64,000 bases of DNA, taken from contig CM057224.1 of NCBI GenBank assembly GCA_029891385.1, positions 38,321,005 to 38,385,004 on the forward strand. The letters run 5' to 3'. The translations under genes and the position numbers were made by a program. The DNA comes from Erythroxylum novogranatense. Taxonomy: Eukaryota; Streptophyta; Magnoliopsida; Malpighiales; Erythroxylaceae. The notes beneath the pieces were generated by a model. It was given only the letters and a program-made list of their open reading frames with translations, did no database searches and was not told where the DNA came from. This document shows, in pieces, positions 1 to 12,700 of the stretch. Each line of letters starts with the position of its first letter. Position 1 is the stretch's first letter.

Positions 1-291
1 AGCTCGTGGATAATATATTTATAAATTGAAACATAAACGAAAATTGTCCTTTAAAACTTTTCAAACATTTCCCATTCGGAAATTTATCCAAACATTCATT
101 TTAAAACCTTTCAAAACATTCATAAACCTTCATCAACATTTTCTAAAATTTCCAAATCTTCATTTGTTTCAAAATATTCATAAACATTTACTTTCTCATT
201 TCTCATGTACAATTCCAAATATGAATGCATCACGTCATAATACATCACAACATAAACAAAACAAAATCACATAACACGTCAAGTGGTTTAG

Positions 292-373
292 TGTTGGACC
301 CCACACCCCACCCATAGGTGTTTGCAGGTTATACTGCGGCGTGTGTTTGCCGGTTATATCGCGGCATCCAACA
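292..373. repeat. 82-bp mini-element with inverted ends, copy 1
   Basis: The segment starts TGTTGGA and ends TCCAACA, the same inverted termini as the LTR that holds it. Inside are two imperfect copies of a motif of about 25 bp containing GTTTGC, GGTTATA and GCGGC. An imperfect 23-24-bp direct repeat (around TCACATAACACGTCAAGTGG) sits on both sides, at about 268-290 and 379-401. The reverse complement of its core occurs in the SINE-like unit at 14225-14416. Confidence 0.5.
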
Positions 374-2757
374 CAAATCACATAACACATCAAATGGTTT
401 GGTTTGGTTCGGTCAAAAATAGGACGTACTGCACATTCCCGCCTAGCGGTTCTGTGCAGCCGTGAACAGAGGGGAGTCCGAGATCAGAACTCCTATGCTA
501 TTAGCGGGCAACCGGGAGAAGGCTATAACAAGTAGAGACAGCGCTGACTCACAAAGGACCTTACCAAACCTATATAGCACATAAGCAAAACATAATTTCA
601 GATGGCCCGAAGGCACTTTTCAAACATCTTGCTTTTCACATTTTTCATCTCATAACATCAAATTGTGTCATAAATGACACAAGCAGATATTTACATCAAT
701 TCACATAATCAATGTAATGCAATGCACATCACCAAATTAATCACATAATAATCACATTCATGACCAAACATGCACTAATTTCTTTAAATCATTTAAATCA
801 TAAATCGAATAATTTGAAACTCATGAATTTCATAAATCTTATATTTTCTCAAAATCATTTTCATAAAATCATTTATCAAAACTTTGCTTCTTAATTTTTT
901 TCAAATTCGCATTCTTAGCTTACAATTCAATAAATAAATATACTACCCACCTCATATCCATGCTAGCATCTTGTCCAATGCTTCAATTTGACCTTTTCTC
1001 CTTTCTTCCTTCCAATTGAAAATTCCCTAAATCAATTTCATCAAAATTTAATCTCATAAATAACTTAATCCTTCAATTTGATGCATAAGTCATCAATTCT
1101 TACTAATTCCAAGATAGTTACATCACTAATTCCAAAAACCTCCAAATTACAAATTGAACCTAAATCAATCCAATCAAATTCAATATCATAATTAACTTAA
1201 TTTCTCAAATTGAACTTAGGAAATATCAATTCCTCTCATATTCAAGCTATTTCAATCTCCAATTTTGAAAATCCCCAATTTTCAAAATTGGCCTAAACCA
1301 ATTGACACAAATTCTATATCATAAAACATAATTTCTTCAAAATTGATTCCATATTTCATCAATTCACACTAATTCCAAAATATCTAAATCCTCAATTTCA
1401 AAAATCCCCAAAACTTAAAATTGGCCTAATCCAATTTATCCAAATTCAATACCATAAAATACAATTTCTTCAAAATTAACTTCATATTCCACAAACCCAT
1501 ATCATTATCTATAATTCTACTTCCAAATTTCACAAAATCCCCAAATTTCAAATTAAGCCTAAACCTTAATCAAATTTACATCCGAAATTAAACACAACCT
1601 AAAGCATATATATCAAAATCAACTTCATAAATCACGAACCCAAGTCCTTATCCATGTTTCTAAACCAAAATTTCATCAAAATCTTAAAGCTCAAAATTTC
1701 CTCTTACCTCATTTCTCCTCCAATTTTTGAATTTCTTGGCTCATGAAGATGCTCTCTTCATTCTCCATCCTTTTCCTTCTTGGAAAAATCCTAAAAGCCT
1801 TAAGAATCAAGTAGAAACATTGGAACTTACCTTTCTCCCTCTTCTTTTCTCCATAACCGAATTCTTCTCCTCCCTTCTTTCTTGTTATTTTCTTCTTCTT
1901 TTCTTCTGAATTTCCAGCCACTTTCGTGGCTTTATTATACCCAAAACGACACCTCCTTTTGTGTGCCATTAAATGATGGTTAATTGACCATTTTGCCCTC
2001 CATTCAAAGCTTAAAGTCATGCTTACTTGCGGTTTAATTTGCACAATCAATTTGAAGGAATTTATCAAAACTTCCTTATTAAGAAATGTTCCTCTCAATC
2101 ATACGAATCCAATGCCACCAACCGCGCTCAATTCGGATCACTACACCAAAAGTTATGCGCAAAACAGTTCGGGTATATCCATATTCTAACACATTTTCCA
2201 TGTACGATTATTTCCTTCCAGAAATTTACATTCTTAATCCCAGATTTGAAACTCGATGTCTTCATAAACATTGTAGCCTTATGTCTCTAGTTTAATTCAA
2301 AATAAGAATCTGCTCATTTCGATTCCCATATCAAAAGTTATGCTCAAAATACTCTCAGGTGTTCCTAATCTAAAAATTACACTCTAATCTGAACTTACAT
2401 TAAGAAATTGAAAGTCTTAGGGGCAAAATTGACATTTCATCTCTTCATATGACTTGTAGCCCCTTGTCTTATCTTTATTTCGCCTTAAGAATTGCTTCAA
2501 TCGGATCTTTACAGATCCTGAATTTCCCAAAATACTGAACTAGGTTTGGAAAATTTCCCAACTCAATTTGATTAAATTAATCACCATTAATTTAATCTCA
2601 AAATTTCATAATTTTCCATGAGGATGTAGCTAATTGTCTTAGGAATCCAACGCCGCAAGAATCAACTCAATCGAATGTCGGACGGGAAAGATATAAGCAA
2701 AATAGTGAACAAAGGTCGGATTTGAAAAAGGAAAGTCAAGAAAACCAAAGAATCAAA

Positions 2758-2830
2758 ACGGCGTCACATGGGCGAGATCGCTTCAGCGACGCTACGCCAT
2801 CACTCTGACGATCGTCGCCTCTAGCGACGG
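2758..2830. repeat. CpG-rich patch in left LARD LTR
   Basis: A short GC-rich block rich in GCGAC and GTCGC words inside an otherwise AT-rich LTR. The matching block in the sister LTR (about 8180-8290) is roughly 35 bp longer and has extra copies of the same words. Confidence 0.6.
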
Positions 2831-3633
2831 GTACTTTTTTTTTCACATAAAAATCCAAAACTTCCAAAATTCATAACTCTTAATTCCGAACTCCAATTTT
2901 GACAAACTTAGTCTCTATATAAAGCTTGAAGGAAGCTCTACATCTTCCACGAATGACATAAAAATCAATTTGACTCCTACGGTAGTCCCTTTTCCGGTCA
3001 AAGATACTATCCTCTAATATTCATGCTAAAACCATAACATAAACTTGGAAAAATCATAACTTATTATTCCGAGATCGAAAAATTACATACTTTATATTGA
3101 AAGAAAGATCAAAACAAACCCTTCAATTTTCATGAAGAACATCAAAGCTCAATTAACCTCTAACTAGGTTAATTTCTCAGTCAAAGTTTCAACCATAATA
3201 AAAGTCAAACCTTTCAAACATAAACTTTGACTGATCATAACTTCCACTCTCGATATTGAAAAATTGCAAACTTTATGGCTACAGAAAGCTCTTAACGTAC
3301 TCTACAAGTTTCCAGAAGACCATTTTCTCAAATTATGCCTAAATCAAAAGTCAACTTTCAAAGGCCAAAAAGTCAACTATTTCACAATTTTTTCATATTT
3401 TCACACTTTCTCTTTTCAGTCATGATTTTCAATTTAATTTCAATCAACTCATCTACTTAATTTCATAAACCATACCAATCCACTCAAAACCCCAAAGATA
3501 TCAAAATCAAATCATTTCTTTTCTTCTCAATATTCTTTAAATTTTAAGCCATCTATTATACAATACATTCACCAAGCACTCCTTAAATTTCATTTTCATA
3601 ATTCAAATTTCACTCAAAGATCGGGGTCCAACA

Positions 3634-3648
3634 TTTCTCCCCCTCTTA
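3634..3648 (-). other. Polypurine tract of the LARD-like element
   Basis: On the minus strand this reads AAGAGGGGGAGAAA and abuts the LTR. It is the expected plus-strand priming site of an LTR retrotransposon. Confidence 0.8.
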
Positions 3649-3651
3649 AAA

Positions 3652-3671
3652 GAATTTCGTCCTCGAAATTC
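3652..3671. other. Palindrome beside the polypurine tract
   Basis: Arms GAATTTCG (3652-3659) and CGAAATTC (3664-3671) enclose the 4-base loop TCCT. Near-identical palindromes stand at the same place in elements A, B and C. Confidence 0.75.
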
Positions 3672-4358
3672 ATACTAGATTAAACTCCAAGTACCTCATC
3701 CTTGCAAAACTGTCTTTCTAAACAAAGATCATCAAGCATTTTTTTTATTTATTTACTCATCATACATATTCTCAATCTCTTCACAATTTTCATTTCCTTA
3801 AATCACATACCACTCATATCATATCGAATCACTATAGTCATAACTCATTGATTCTACACTTATGGACACAAGTCAATGGTTCATTTCTTAAGGAATCCTA
3901 ATATCGTTCAATCATCATTTAATCTTTATCATCATAACATCTTTCAAATAGTCATACTTTCATCTCAAAGAAGTATAATCAAATCAATTTCATCCAAATG
4001 TTATCATTCAGTTCAAATCTCAATTTTCCATCATCACAAACCTAAAATTCATTAAAGTTCTTAACCCTCATTGAACACTTAATTAGGTCTTCACATAATT
4101 CATAAAAATCCATCTCCATGCTCATCTTTCACTCACAAATGGATATACAAAATCAAATCATCCTAATTCCTCATGAACTTCAAATCTCAATTTCATGCAC
4201 AATTTCCTAAAATCACTTAACATTTTTATCAGCTTCATCTATCAAGCACTATAGTATGCACTCTATCTTTATTACAATCTCACAAATTCAATTTTATGCT
4301 TGAACACTCTTATACAAATCAGTTAGACACAAACGCCCAAGTACGATCATAATACTGG
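3672..4358. other. Non-coding interior of the LARD-like element
   Basis: About 690 bp of AT-rich sequence between polypurine tract and primer site. I see no gag, protease, RT or integrase similarity in any frame and no sizeable ORF. It may hold the packaging signal that such parasites need, but nothing in the sequence proves this. Confidence 0.6.
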
Positions 4359-4370
4359 GCTCTGATACCA
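4359..4370 (-). other. Primer binding site (initiator tRNA-Met), LARD
   Basis: On the minus strand it reads TGGTATCAGAGC, complementary to the 3' end of plant initiator tRNA-Met. It lies four bases from the LTR edge at 4375. Confidence 0.85.
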
Positions 4371-5712
4371 TAAATGTTGGGACTCGATCTGGGAACCGGA
4401 TTCCAACCGAAAAACGGAACGGAAAGACGGAAAATCGAAAAGCGAGAAATCGCTAATCGGAATACAAATGGCATCATCAGAGCAAAACGAATACTCAAAA
4501 AATTGTGCATCAGAAATACAAATAACAAAGCAGAGAAACTCGAAAGGCAGAATTCCGAATCGAATGTGAATCGAAATAATCAAACTGAAACAAACACCGA
4601 CATCCGTTTTAAATGGCGCCGACATCCGAGAACAATCAAGAACACAGAAACACATTCGAATAAAGGAACATAATCACGTTGGAAACCCTAAGACATTTCA
4701 AATCCGGTATAAATTTTTTTTTCCCCTTATTCATTCCTTTTCTCTTTAATCAATCTCATTCAAATCATAACCATTCCATACAATTCCCTTTTTGGAAATT
4801 CATCCTCACCAATTTCAATTCACTTAATTCATCTTAAAAATTTCTTATACAATCATATAAATCCTCAAACTCATTTCTTTAAACCCATTTTACCGAAATG
4901 TTATTTGAAATTCGGCGAAGAAACTACTGTATTTTGACAAACCCAAAATTTAAAACCAAAGAAACACACTTCTAATACACATAATCCAATAGCACAAGGC
5001 AACATCGGACCTCCCGTCCGCATCCAAACACCAAAGAAACACAATCTTAGTTCTAAACACTTCATCATTCCAATCCATAATACATCTCAACTTAATTATC
5101 CACAATTCAATCACAAGCCATTCATATACATTCCAATTGCCATTTATATCCATCTCAATTCAAATTTACGTACAAAATCTATTCCACAATCATACATAAC
5201 TCATAACTGAAATACATCATAAATTTACATAATGACTTTTCAAGCCATAAACAAAAGCAATACATAATCCATAAACCTTTTTCACAACTTCAAAACTAAA
5301 CTCCAACATTACACATAAAACAAAGCATACAAAAACTATCGGGTTGACATCATACTCGTCTTCCATCCGATCTCCTGCGTGAAAACCTGGAGATGGGGAT
5401 GAAAGGGGAGGTGAGCTCGGAAGCTCGTGGATAATATATTTATAAATTGAAACATAAACGAAAATTGTCCTTTAAAACTTTTCAAACATTTCCCATTCGA
5501 AAATTTATCCAAACATTCATTTTAAAACCTTTCAAAACATTCATAAACCTTCATCAACATTTTCTAAAATTTCCAAATCTTCATTTGTTTCAAAATATTC
5601 ATAAACATTTACTTTCTCATTTCTCATGTACAATTCCAAATATGAATGCATCACGTCATAATACATCACAACATAAACAAAACAAAATCACATAATACGT
5701 CAAGTGGTTTAG

Positions 5713-5794
5713 TGTTGGACCCCACACCCCACCCATAGGTGTTTGCAGGTTATACTGCGGCGTGTGTTTACCGGTTATACCGCGGCATCCAACA
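5713..5794. repeat. 82-bp mini-element with inverted ends, copy 2
   Basis: Same 82-bp length and same TGTTGGA/TCCAACA ends as the copy at 292-373, with a few substitutions. Being in both LTRs, it was part of the LTR before this element inserted. Confidence 0.5.
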
Positions 5795-8179
5795 CAAATC
5801 ACATAACACATCAAATGGTTTGGTTTGGTTCGATCAAAAACAGGACGTACTGCACATTCCCGCCTAGCGGTTCTGTGCAACCGTGAACAGAGGGAAGTCC
5901 GAGATCGGAACTCCTATGCCATTAGCGGGCAACCGGGAGAAGGCTATAACAAGTAGAGACAGCGCTGACTCACAAAGGACCATACCAAACCCATATAGCA
6001 CATAAACATAAGCAAAACATAATTTCAGATGACCCAAAGGCACTTTTCAAACATCTTGCTTTTCACATTTTTCATCTCATAACATCAAATTGTGTCATAA
6101 ATGACACAAGCAGATATTTACATCAATTCACATAATCAATGTAATGCAATGCACATCACCAAATTAATCACATAATAATCACATTCATGACCAAACATGC
6201 ACTAATTTCTTTAAATCATTTAAATCATAAATCGAATAATTTGAAACTCATGAATTTCATAAATCTTATATTTTCTCAAAATCATTTTCATAAAATCATT
6301 TATCAAAACTTTGCTTCTTAATTTTTTTCAAATTCGCATTCTTAGCTTACAATTCAATAAATAAATATACTACCCACCTCATATCCATGCTAACATCTTG
6401 TCCAATGCTTCAATTTGACCTTTTCTCCTTTCTTCCTTCCAATTGAAAATTTCCTAAATCAATTTCATCAAAATTTAATCTCATAAATAACTTAATCCTT
6501 CAATTTGATGCATAAGTCATCAATTCTTACTAATTCCAAGATAGTTACATCACTAATTCCAAAAACTCCCAAATTACAAATTGAACCTAAATCAATCCAA
6601 TCAAATTCAATATCATAATTAACTTAATTTCTCAAATTGAACTTAGGAAATATCAATTCCTCTCATATTCAAGCTATTTCAATCTCCAATTTTGAAAATC
6701 CCCAATTTTCAAAATTGGCCTAAACCAATTGACACAAATTCTATATCATAAAACATAATTTCTTCAAAATTGATTCCATATTTCATCAATTCACACTAAT
6801 TCCAAAATATCTAAATCCTCAATTTCAAAAATCCCCAAAACTTAAAATTGGCCTAATCCAATTTATCCAAATTCAATACCATAAAATACAATTTCTTCAA
6901 AATTAACTTCATATTCCACAAACCCATATCATTATCTATAATTCTACATCAAAATTTCACAAAATCCCCAAATTTCAATTTAAGCCTAAACCTTAATCAA
7001 ATTTCCATCCAAAATTAAACACAACCTAAAGCATATATATCAAAATCAACTTCATAAATCACGAACCCAAGTCCTTATCCATGTTTCTAAACCAAAAATT
7101 CATCAAAATCTTAAAGCTCAAAATTTCCTCTTACCTCATTTCTCCTCCAATATTTGAATTTCTTGGCTCATGAAGATGCTCTCTTCATTATCCATCCTTT
7201 TCCTTCTTAGAAAAATCCTAAAAGCCTTAAGAATCAAGTAGAAACATTGGAACTTACCTTTCTCCCTCTTCTTTTCTCCATAACCGAATTCTTCTCCTCC
7301 CTTCTTTCTTGTTATTTTCTTCTTCTTTTCTTCTGAATTTCCAGCCAATTTCGTGGCTTTATTATACCCAAAACGACACCTCCTTTTGTGTGTCATTAAA
7401 TGATGGTTAATTGACCATTTTGCCCTCCATTCAAAGCTTAAAGTCATGCTTACTTGCGGTTTGATTCGCACTATCAATTTGAAGGAATTTGTTAAAACTT
7501 CCTTCTTAAGAAATGTTCCTCTCAATCATACGAATCCAACGCCACTGACCGTACTCAATTCGGATCACTACACCAAAAGTTATGCACAAAACAGTTCGGG
7601 TATATCCATATTCTAACACATTTTCCATGTACGATTATTTCCTTCCAGAAATTTAAATTCTTAATCCCATATTTGAAACTCGATGTCTTCATAAAAATTG
7701 TAGCCTTATTTCTCTAGTTTAATTCAAAACAAGAATCTTCTCATTTCGATTCCCAGATCAAAAGTTATGCTCAAAATACTCTCAGGTGTTCCTAATCTAA
7801 AAATTACACTCTAATCCGAATTTACATTAAGAAATTGAAAGTCTTAGGGGCAAAATTGACATTTCATCTCTTCATATGACTTGTAGCCCCTTGTCTTATC
7901 TTTATTTCTCCTTAAGAATCGTTTCAATCGGATCTCTACAGATCCTGAATTTCTCAAAATACTGAACTAGGTTCGTAAAATTTCCCGACTCACTTTGATT
8001 AAATTAATCACCATTAATTTAATCTCAAAAATTCATAATTTTCCATGAGGATGTAGATAATTGTCTTAGGAATCCAACGCCGCAAGAATCAACTCAATCG
8101 GATGTCGGACGGGAAAGATATAAGCAAAATAGTGAACAAAGGTCGGATTTGAAAAAGGAAAGTCAAGAAAACCAAAGAA

Positions 8180-8290
8180 TCAAAACGGCGTCGTGCGGGC
8201 GAGATCGCCCTGGCGACGCGTCGCCTTAGCGACGCGAGCTGAACGTTCGCCATCACTACGGCAATGCGTCGCCCTAGCGACGCGGGTACT
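8180..8290. repeat. CpG-rich patch in right LARD LTR
   Basis: Expanded version of the block at 2758-2830, with several GCGACGCG and CGTCGCC words. It is the most divergent part of the LTR pair. Confidence 0.6.
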
Positions 8291-9088
8291 TTTTTTTTTC
8301 ACATAAAAATCCAAAACTTCCAAAATTCATAACTCTTAATCCCGAACTCCAATTTTGACAAACTTAGTCTCTATAGAAAGCTTGAAGGAAGCTCTACATC
8401 TTCCACGAAGGACATAAAAATCAATTTGACTCCTACGGGAGCCCCTTTTCCGGTCAAAGATACTATCCTCTAATATTCATGCTAAAACCATAACATAAAC
8501 TTGGAAAAATCATAACTTATTATTCCGAGATCGAAAAATTGCATACTTTATATCGAAAGAAAGATCAAAACAAACCCTTCAATTTTCATGAGAACATCAA
8601 AGCTCAATTAACCTCTAACTAGGTTAATTTCTCAGTCAAAGTTTCAACCATAATAAAAGTCAAAACTTTCAAACATAAACTTTGACTGATCATAACTTCC
8701 ACTCCCGATATCGAAAAATTGCAAACTTTATGGCTACAGAAAGCTCTTAACGTACTCTACAAGTTTCCAGAATACCATTTTCTCAAATTATGCCTAAATC
8801 AAAAGTCAACTTTCAAAGGCCAAAAAGTCAACTATTTCACAATTTTTTCATATTTTCACACTTTCTCTTTTCAGTCATGATTTTCAACTTAATTTCAATC
8901 AACTCATCTACTTAATTTCATAAACCATACCAATCCACTCAAAACCCCAAAGATATCAAAATCAAATCATTTCTTTTCTTCTCAATATTTTTTAAATTTT
9001 AAGCCATCTATTATACAATACATTCACCAAGCACTCCTTAAATTTCATTTTCATAATTCAAATTTCACTCAAAGATCGGGGTCCAACA

Positions 9089-9778
9089 TGATTTGTTTTG
9101 AGAAATTGTTATAATTGTGGCATTCATTGCTTTGAATGATTTGAGAAATTATTATGTGACTTTGATTGATGATTTGTAAAAGAATGTGAACATGATTTTT
9201 GAAAGAATGCATTGGTTATAAATTGCCTTTGGGAAATGTGGCATTTTGGCCAATATGTTTGAACAATGTGAAATGTATGCTTATATGGGTTTATGGTGGT
9301 CCCTTAAGTGAGTCAAGTGCACTTGCCTATATATAGGCTTTTCCTACCTGCCCGTTAGTGGTATTGGAGCTCCTCACGGACTCCCATAAGTTCACGGCTA
9401 CACATGACCGTTATGCAGAAATGTGTAGTACATTCTATTTTGGACTCACCCGAACCAATTCTGATGTGTTATGTGTTTTTGATTTGTGATCATTTTGATG
9501 CATCTGTTATGTTTAATGTGATGATGCTTTGAATTATGATTTATGATGTTTATAAATTGCTTAATAAGTTTTGAATTTTGGAAAACTTAAGTTGCACAGA
9601 TTTCAATGTGATTTTTGCAAAGGAAATAAATATTTTAATATTTTTACTTATTCTGGGTTATAAGCATGTTACCCACGAGCTATATGCTCACCCCTCCTTC
9701 ATTCCCATCCACAGGTAATGAGAAGAAGATTGGTTGAAAGAAAGTGAAGGTTTTTGTTTGTATGTGTACATATTGTAT
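9089..9778 (+). repeat. Fragment of a related LTR in opposite orientation (left half)
   Basis: This stretch carries diverged reverse-complement versions of LARD LTR landmarks: a GCCCGTTAGTGG...GGAGCTCC block, a CACGGCTAC...TGCAGAAATGTG block and a CCACGAGCT...TGCTCACC block. These answer to 420-510 and 5395-5440 read on the minus strand. It therefore belongs to an LTR of the same broad family in plus orientation. It is interrupted at 9778 by a solo LTR and resumes at 14428. No clean left end is visible because the LARD inserted there. Confidence 0.6.
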
Positions 9779-12700
9779 TGTTAGAACCCGATCCGGGAAC
9801 CGGATCACAGCTGAAAAGCAGAAACGGATACGAAGAACGAGGCGAATTCAAATTGGATAAATTGAATTCGATAACGACAAATAAAGTGAAAACGGAAGCA
9901 AAGCTGAAGCAAATCGAATACAGAATCGAAAGAAGCGAATCGGAACGGTTACAATCAAAGGCGAAACAGATATGATGCGAAATCGGAAATACAAAAGTAC
10001 CGAAGCAAAACGAAACGAAGCGGAATCGATACTTAACAAATGGAGCCGACATCCAAGAACAATCAAGAACACATAAACACATTCGCGTTGGAAACCTAGA
10101 CTATCCAAACCCGGTATAATTTTTTTTTTCCATATTTCATTCCTTTTCTCTTTACTCAATCACATTCAAATCATCATCAATCCGTACAATTTCCTTTTTG
10201 GAAATTTATCCTCATATAACACTCAATTCATATAATTTGTCTTAATCACGCAAATCTCATCTCTACCAAACTAACTTCTTAATTCTTATTATTATCTTAA
10301 CCCGATTTTTACCGAAAATCGGGTAGCATAATGGCTGTATTTTGACAGCCCAAAAATTCCTGCAAAGGCAAAAATACACTTCTAATATCTCAACCCAACA
10401 ACACAAATCAACATCGGACCTTCCGTCCGGAATCCGAAACATCAGCAGAAACGCACATCTAAACCTAACACTTCAAAAATCCTCAATCGATCATATAAAA
10501 TCTCAATCAATCCCAACCACATTCAATATCTCAAATCCATATGCAAAATCCACATTCAATATCCAATTACATACATAAACCATAAGCATACTCAGTTATG
10601 ATCATAAAATCAATATCCAAGTCTCAATTCCTATACATCCTGTAATAATCGCTTATATACACAAAAGGCAATTCAAGCCAAAACAATATCAATTCTCAAT
10701 TTATACAAAAATACAAATGCGGCAAAATCGATTTGACGCTCTTTCATCCGATCTCCGCTTTCGAAAACTTGGAGACGGGATGAAAGGAGGGTGAGCTTGA
10801 AACTTCGTGGGTAACATATTTATAAAATGAATAATAAGCGAAATCATTTTCATAACTTTTAGCCAAAGGGCTTATCTTTTCAAACTTTTCAACTTTTCAA
10901 GCATTTTCTTCAAACCTTTCAATTTTCCAAACTTTTCATATCAAATTTCTATAATTTCATGGTTGAAAACCCTTTTCTCATTTCTCAAAATTTCATAAAC
11001 ATGAATGCAATCACATCGATCACAAAACACATAAACTCTTAACTCAATACATAAAACACATCAAACGATTTGGGTTGGTCCTATCGAACGTCTTCGCACA
11101 TTCCCAAGATAATGTTCGTATAGCCAGTGAACGGAGGGGAGTCCAAAATCGGAACTCCTAAGCCACTTGCGGGCAGTCGGGAGAAGGCTATAAACAAGTA
11201 GAAACAGTGCACTGACTCACAGAGGGACCTAACCAAACCCACTTAACACATTTCATACGCGAAAATCAAATTGCCCGAAGGCACAATTTCGAAACTTGAT
11301 TTTTCATGCGCAAATCATATTCAAACGGGATGTCATTCCCAATGTCACATAAATGCATAAACAATCCTAATCACATAACGCATTCTCAAACATTCAAGAG
11401 TGCAACATTTATTGCAATTATTAAAACATGCAACACCATGGATTTTCACAATTATTTCATCATTATTAAAACATTCAAAATCATTGGATGAACAATTTTC
11501 AATTCATTCATAAATAGTAAATTTCTGAATTTTTCTCACTTTTTCAAAATCATTTTAAAACAATAATTTTAATTATTCTAAAATCACTAATTCAAACATT
11601 TATCATAATTTTTCAAACAATAATTTATCGAAAACCCAATTTTTGCTTTCTTAAATTTTTGAAAATTCACATATGGCTTACAAATCAAAATATAAATATG
11701 CTACCCACCTCGAAATGACGCTAGGAACTCGTCCCGATCATCAATTTGATCATTGCTTCTTTCCTTCTTTCAATTAAAATTGACCTAAGCCATAATCATT
11801 CAAATTCCACATCATACTTTGTATAATTCTCAAAATTAACTATCGGAAATTCATAATCATCATATTTCCAAGCTTTCCAAAACCAGAATTTCTAAAATCC
11901 CCAAAGTGCAAATTTGACCTAAACCAATTCACTCAAATTCAATCTCATAAATAACTTAATTTTCAAAATCGATGTCACAATTCATCAATTCACACTAATT
12001 TCAAGATATCTAAACCACCAATTTCACAAATCCCCAAATTTTAAAATTGGCCTAACCCAATTTACACAAATGTTATATCATAATTCACAATTTCTTCAAA
12101 ATTGATATCATATTCCACAAACCCATATTATTTTCTATAATTCTACACCAAAATTTCACAAATTTCTCAAACACAAAATTAAGCCTAAACCTTAAACAAA
12201 TTTCCATCCAAAATTAAACACAACCTAAGGCATATATATTAAAATCAACTTCATAAATCACAAACTCATCTCATATTTCATGATTCTAAACCAAAAATTC
12301 ATTAAAAACTTAAAGACAAAAATTCACCTCTTACCTTCCTCTTCTCAATTTTCGGATTTTGCTTGGCTTTGAAGGAAACCTTCATCATCTTTCATCCTCT
12401 TTCCATGAAATCAACTGAAAATAAAGCTTGAAGTCTCCAAAAATTAAAATCCCTAAGCTCTCTCTTCCTCTCCCATCACCGAAACTTCATTCTCCTCTTC
12501 TCTCATTCTTTCTCCCATACGAAAGCAACTCCTCATTCTTTCTCATCTTCTTTTCTTATTTTTTCTTGTAAGTTTCGTGGGTCTCCAGCTTTTTTGTTTC
12601 ACCCTAAACGACAGCCACTTGTGAGTTTTGCCATGTCATTAAAAATGGAGGGTAAATGACCCTTTTGCCCTCACCTATTTGCCTATTTCCAAGTTTGCCC

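Larger units (their letters stand above)
1..3633 (-). repeat. 3' LTR of the LARD-like element (partial)
   Basis: This is the inner 3.6 kb of the 3' LTR (3' with respect to the minus-strand element), nearly colinear with 5422-9088. It ends GGGGTCCAACA at 3633, and the polypurine tract follows at once. Differences from the partner are mostly single substitutions, plus a large length difference in the CpG-rich patch at about 2758-2830. Short ORFs in it recur in the other LTR and do not look like genes. Confidence 0.9.
1..9088 (-). mobile_element. LARD-like non-autonomous LTR retrotransposon (left end outside window)
   Basis: Two long direct repeats flank a 741-bp interior. The right LTR (4375-9088, 4714 bp) starts TGTTGG and ends CCAACA. 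The left LTR is seen from its inner 3633 bases, and position 1 matches position 5422. The interior has a tRNA-iMet primer site beside the right LTR and a polypurine tract beside the left, so the element reads on the minus strand. No gag or pol coding is visible. A 5-bp target duplication would be TGATT at 9089-9093, but its partner lies outside the window. LARDs (large retrotransposon derivatives) are non-coding elements with LTRs over 4 kb that use proteins of an autonomous partner; an interior this short is unusual even for that class. Confidence 0.85.
4375..9088 (-). repeat. 5' LTR of the LARD-like element (complete)
   Basis: 4714-bp LTR with TG...CA ends (TGTTGGGACTC ... GGGGTCCAACA). It contains the second 82-bp mini-element (5713-5794) and the longer CpG-rich patch (about 8180-8290). 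The flank at 9089 is TGATT, the presumed target duplication. Confidence 0.9.

Noticed and set aside
26..274. 82-aa ORF, repeated exactly at 5447-5695
   Set aside because: It lies in both LTRs of the LARD-like element at the same place. It is low-complexity (Lys/Phe/His) and has no domain, so it is LTR sequence and not a gene.
1709..2098. 129-aa minus-strand ORF with a copy at 7136-7525
   Set aside because: Shared by the two LTRs; Lys/Glu-rich translation of a pyrimidine-rich tract. No domain and no start context.
9089..9778. Host gene promoter or exon between two LTR elements
   Set aside because: Reverse-complement comparison with LARD LTR landmarks shows it is another LTR fragment.
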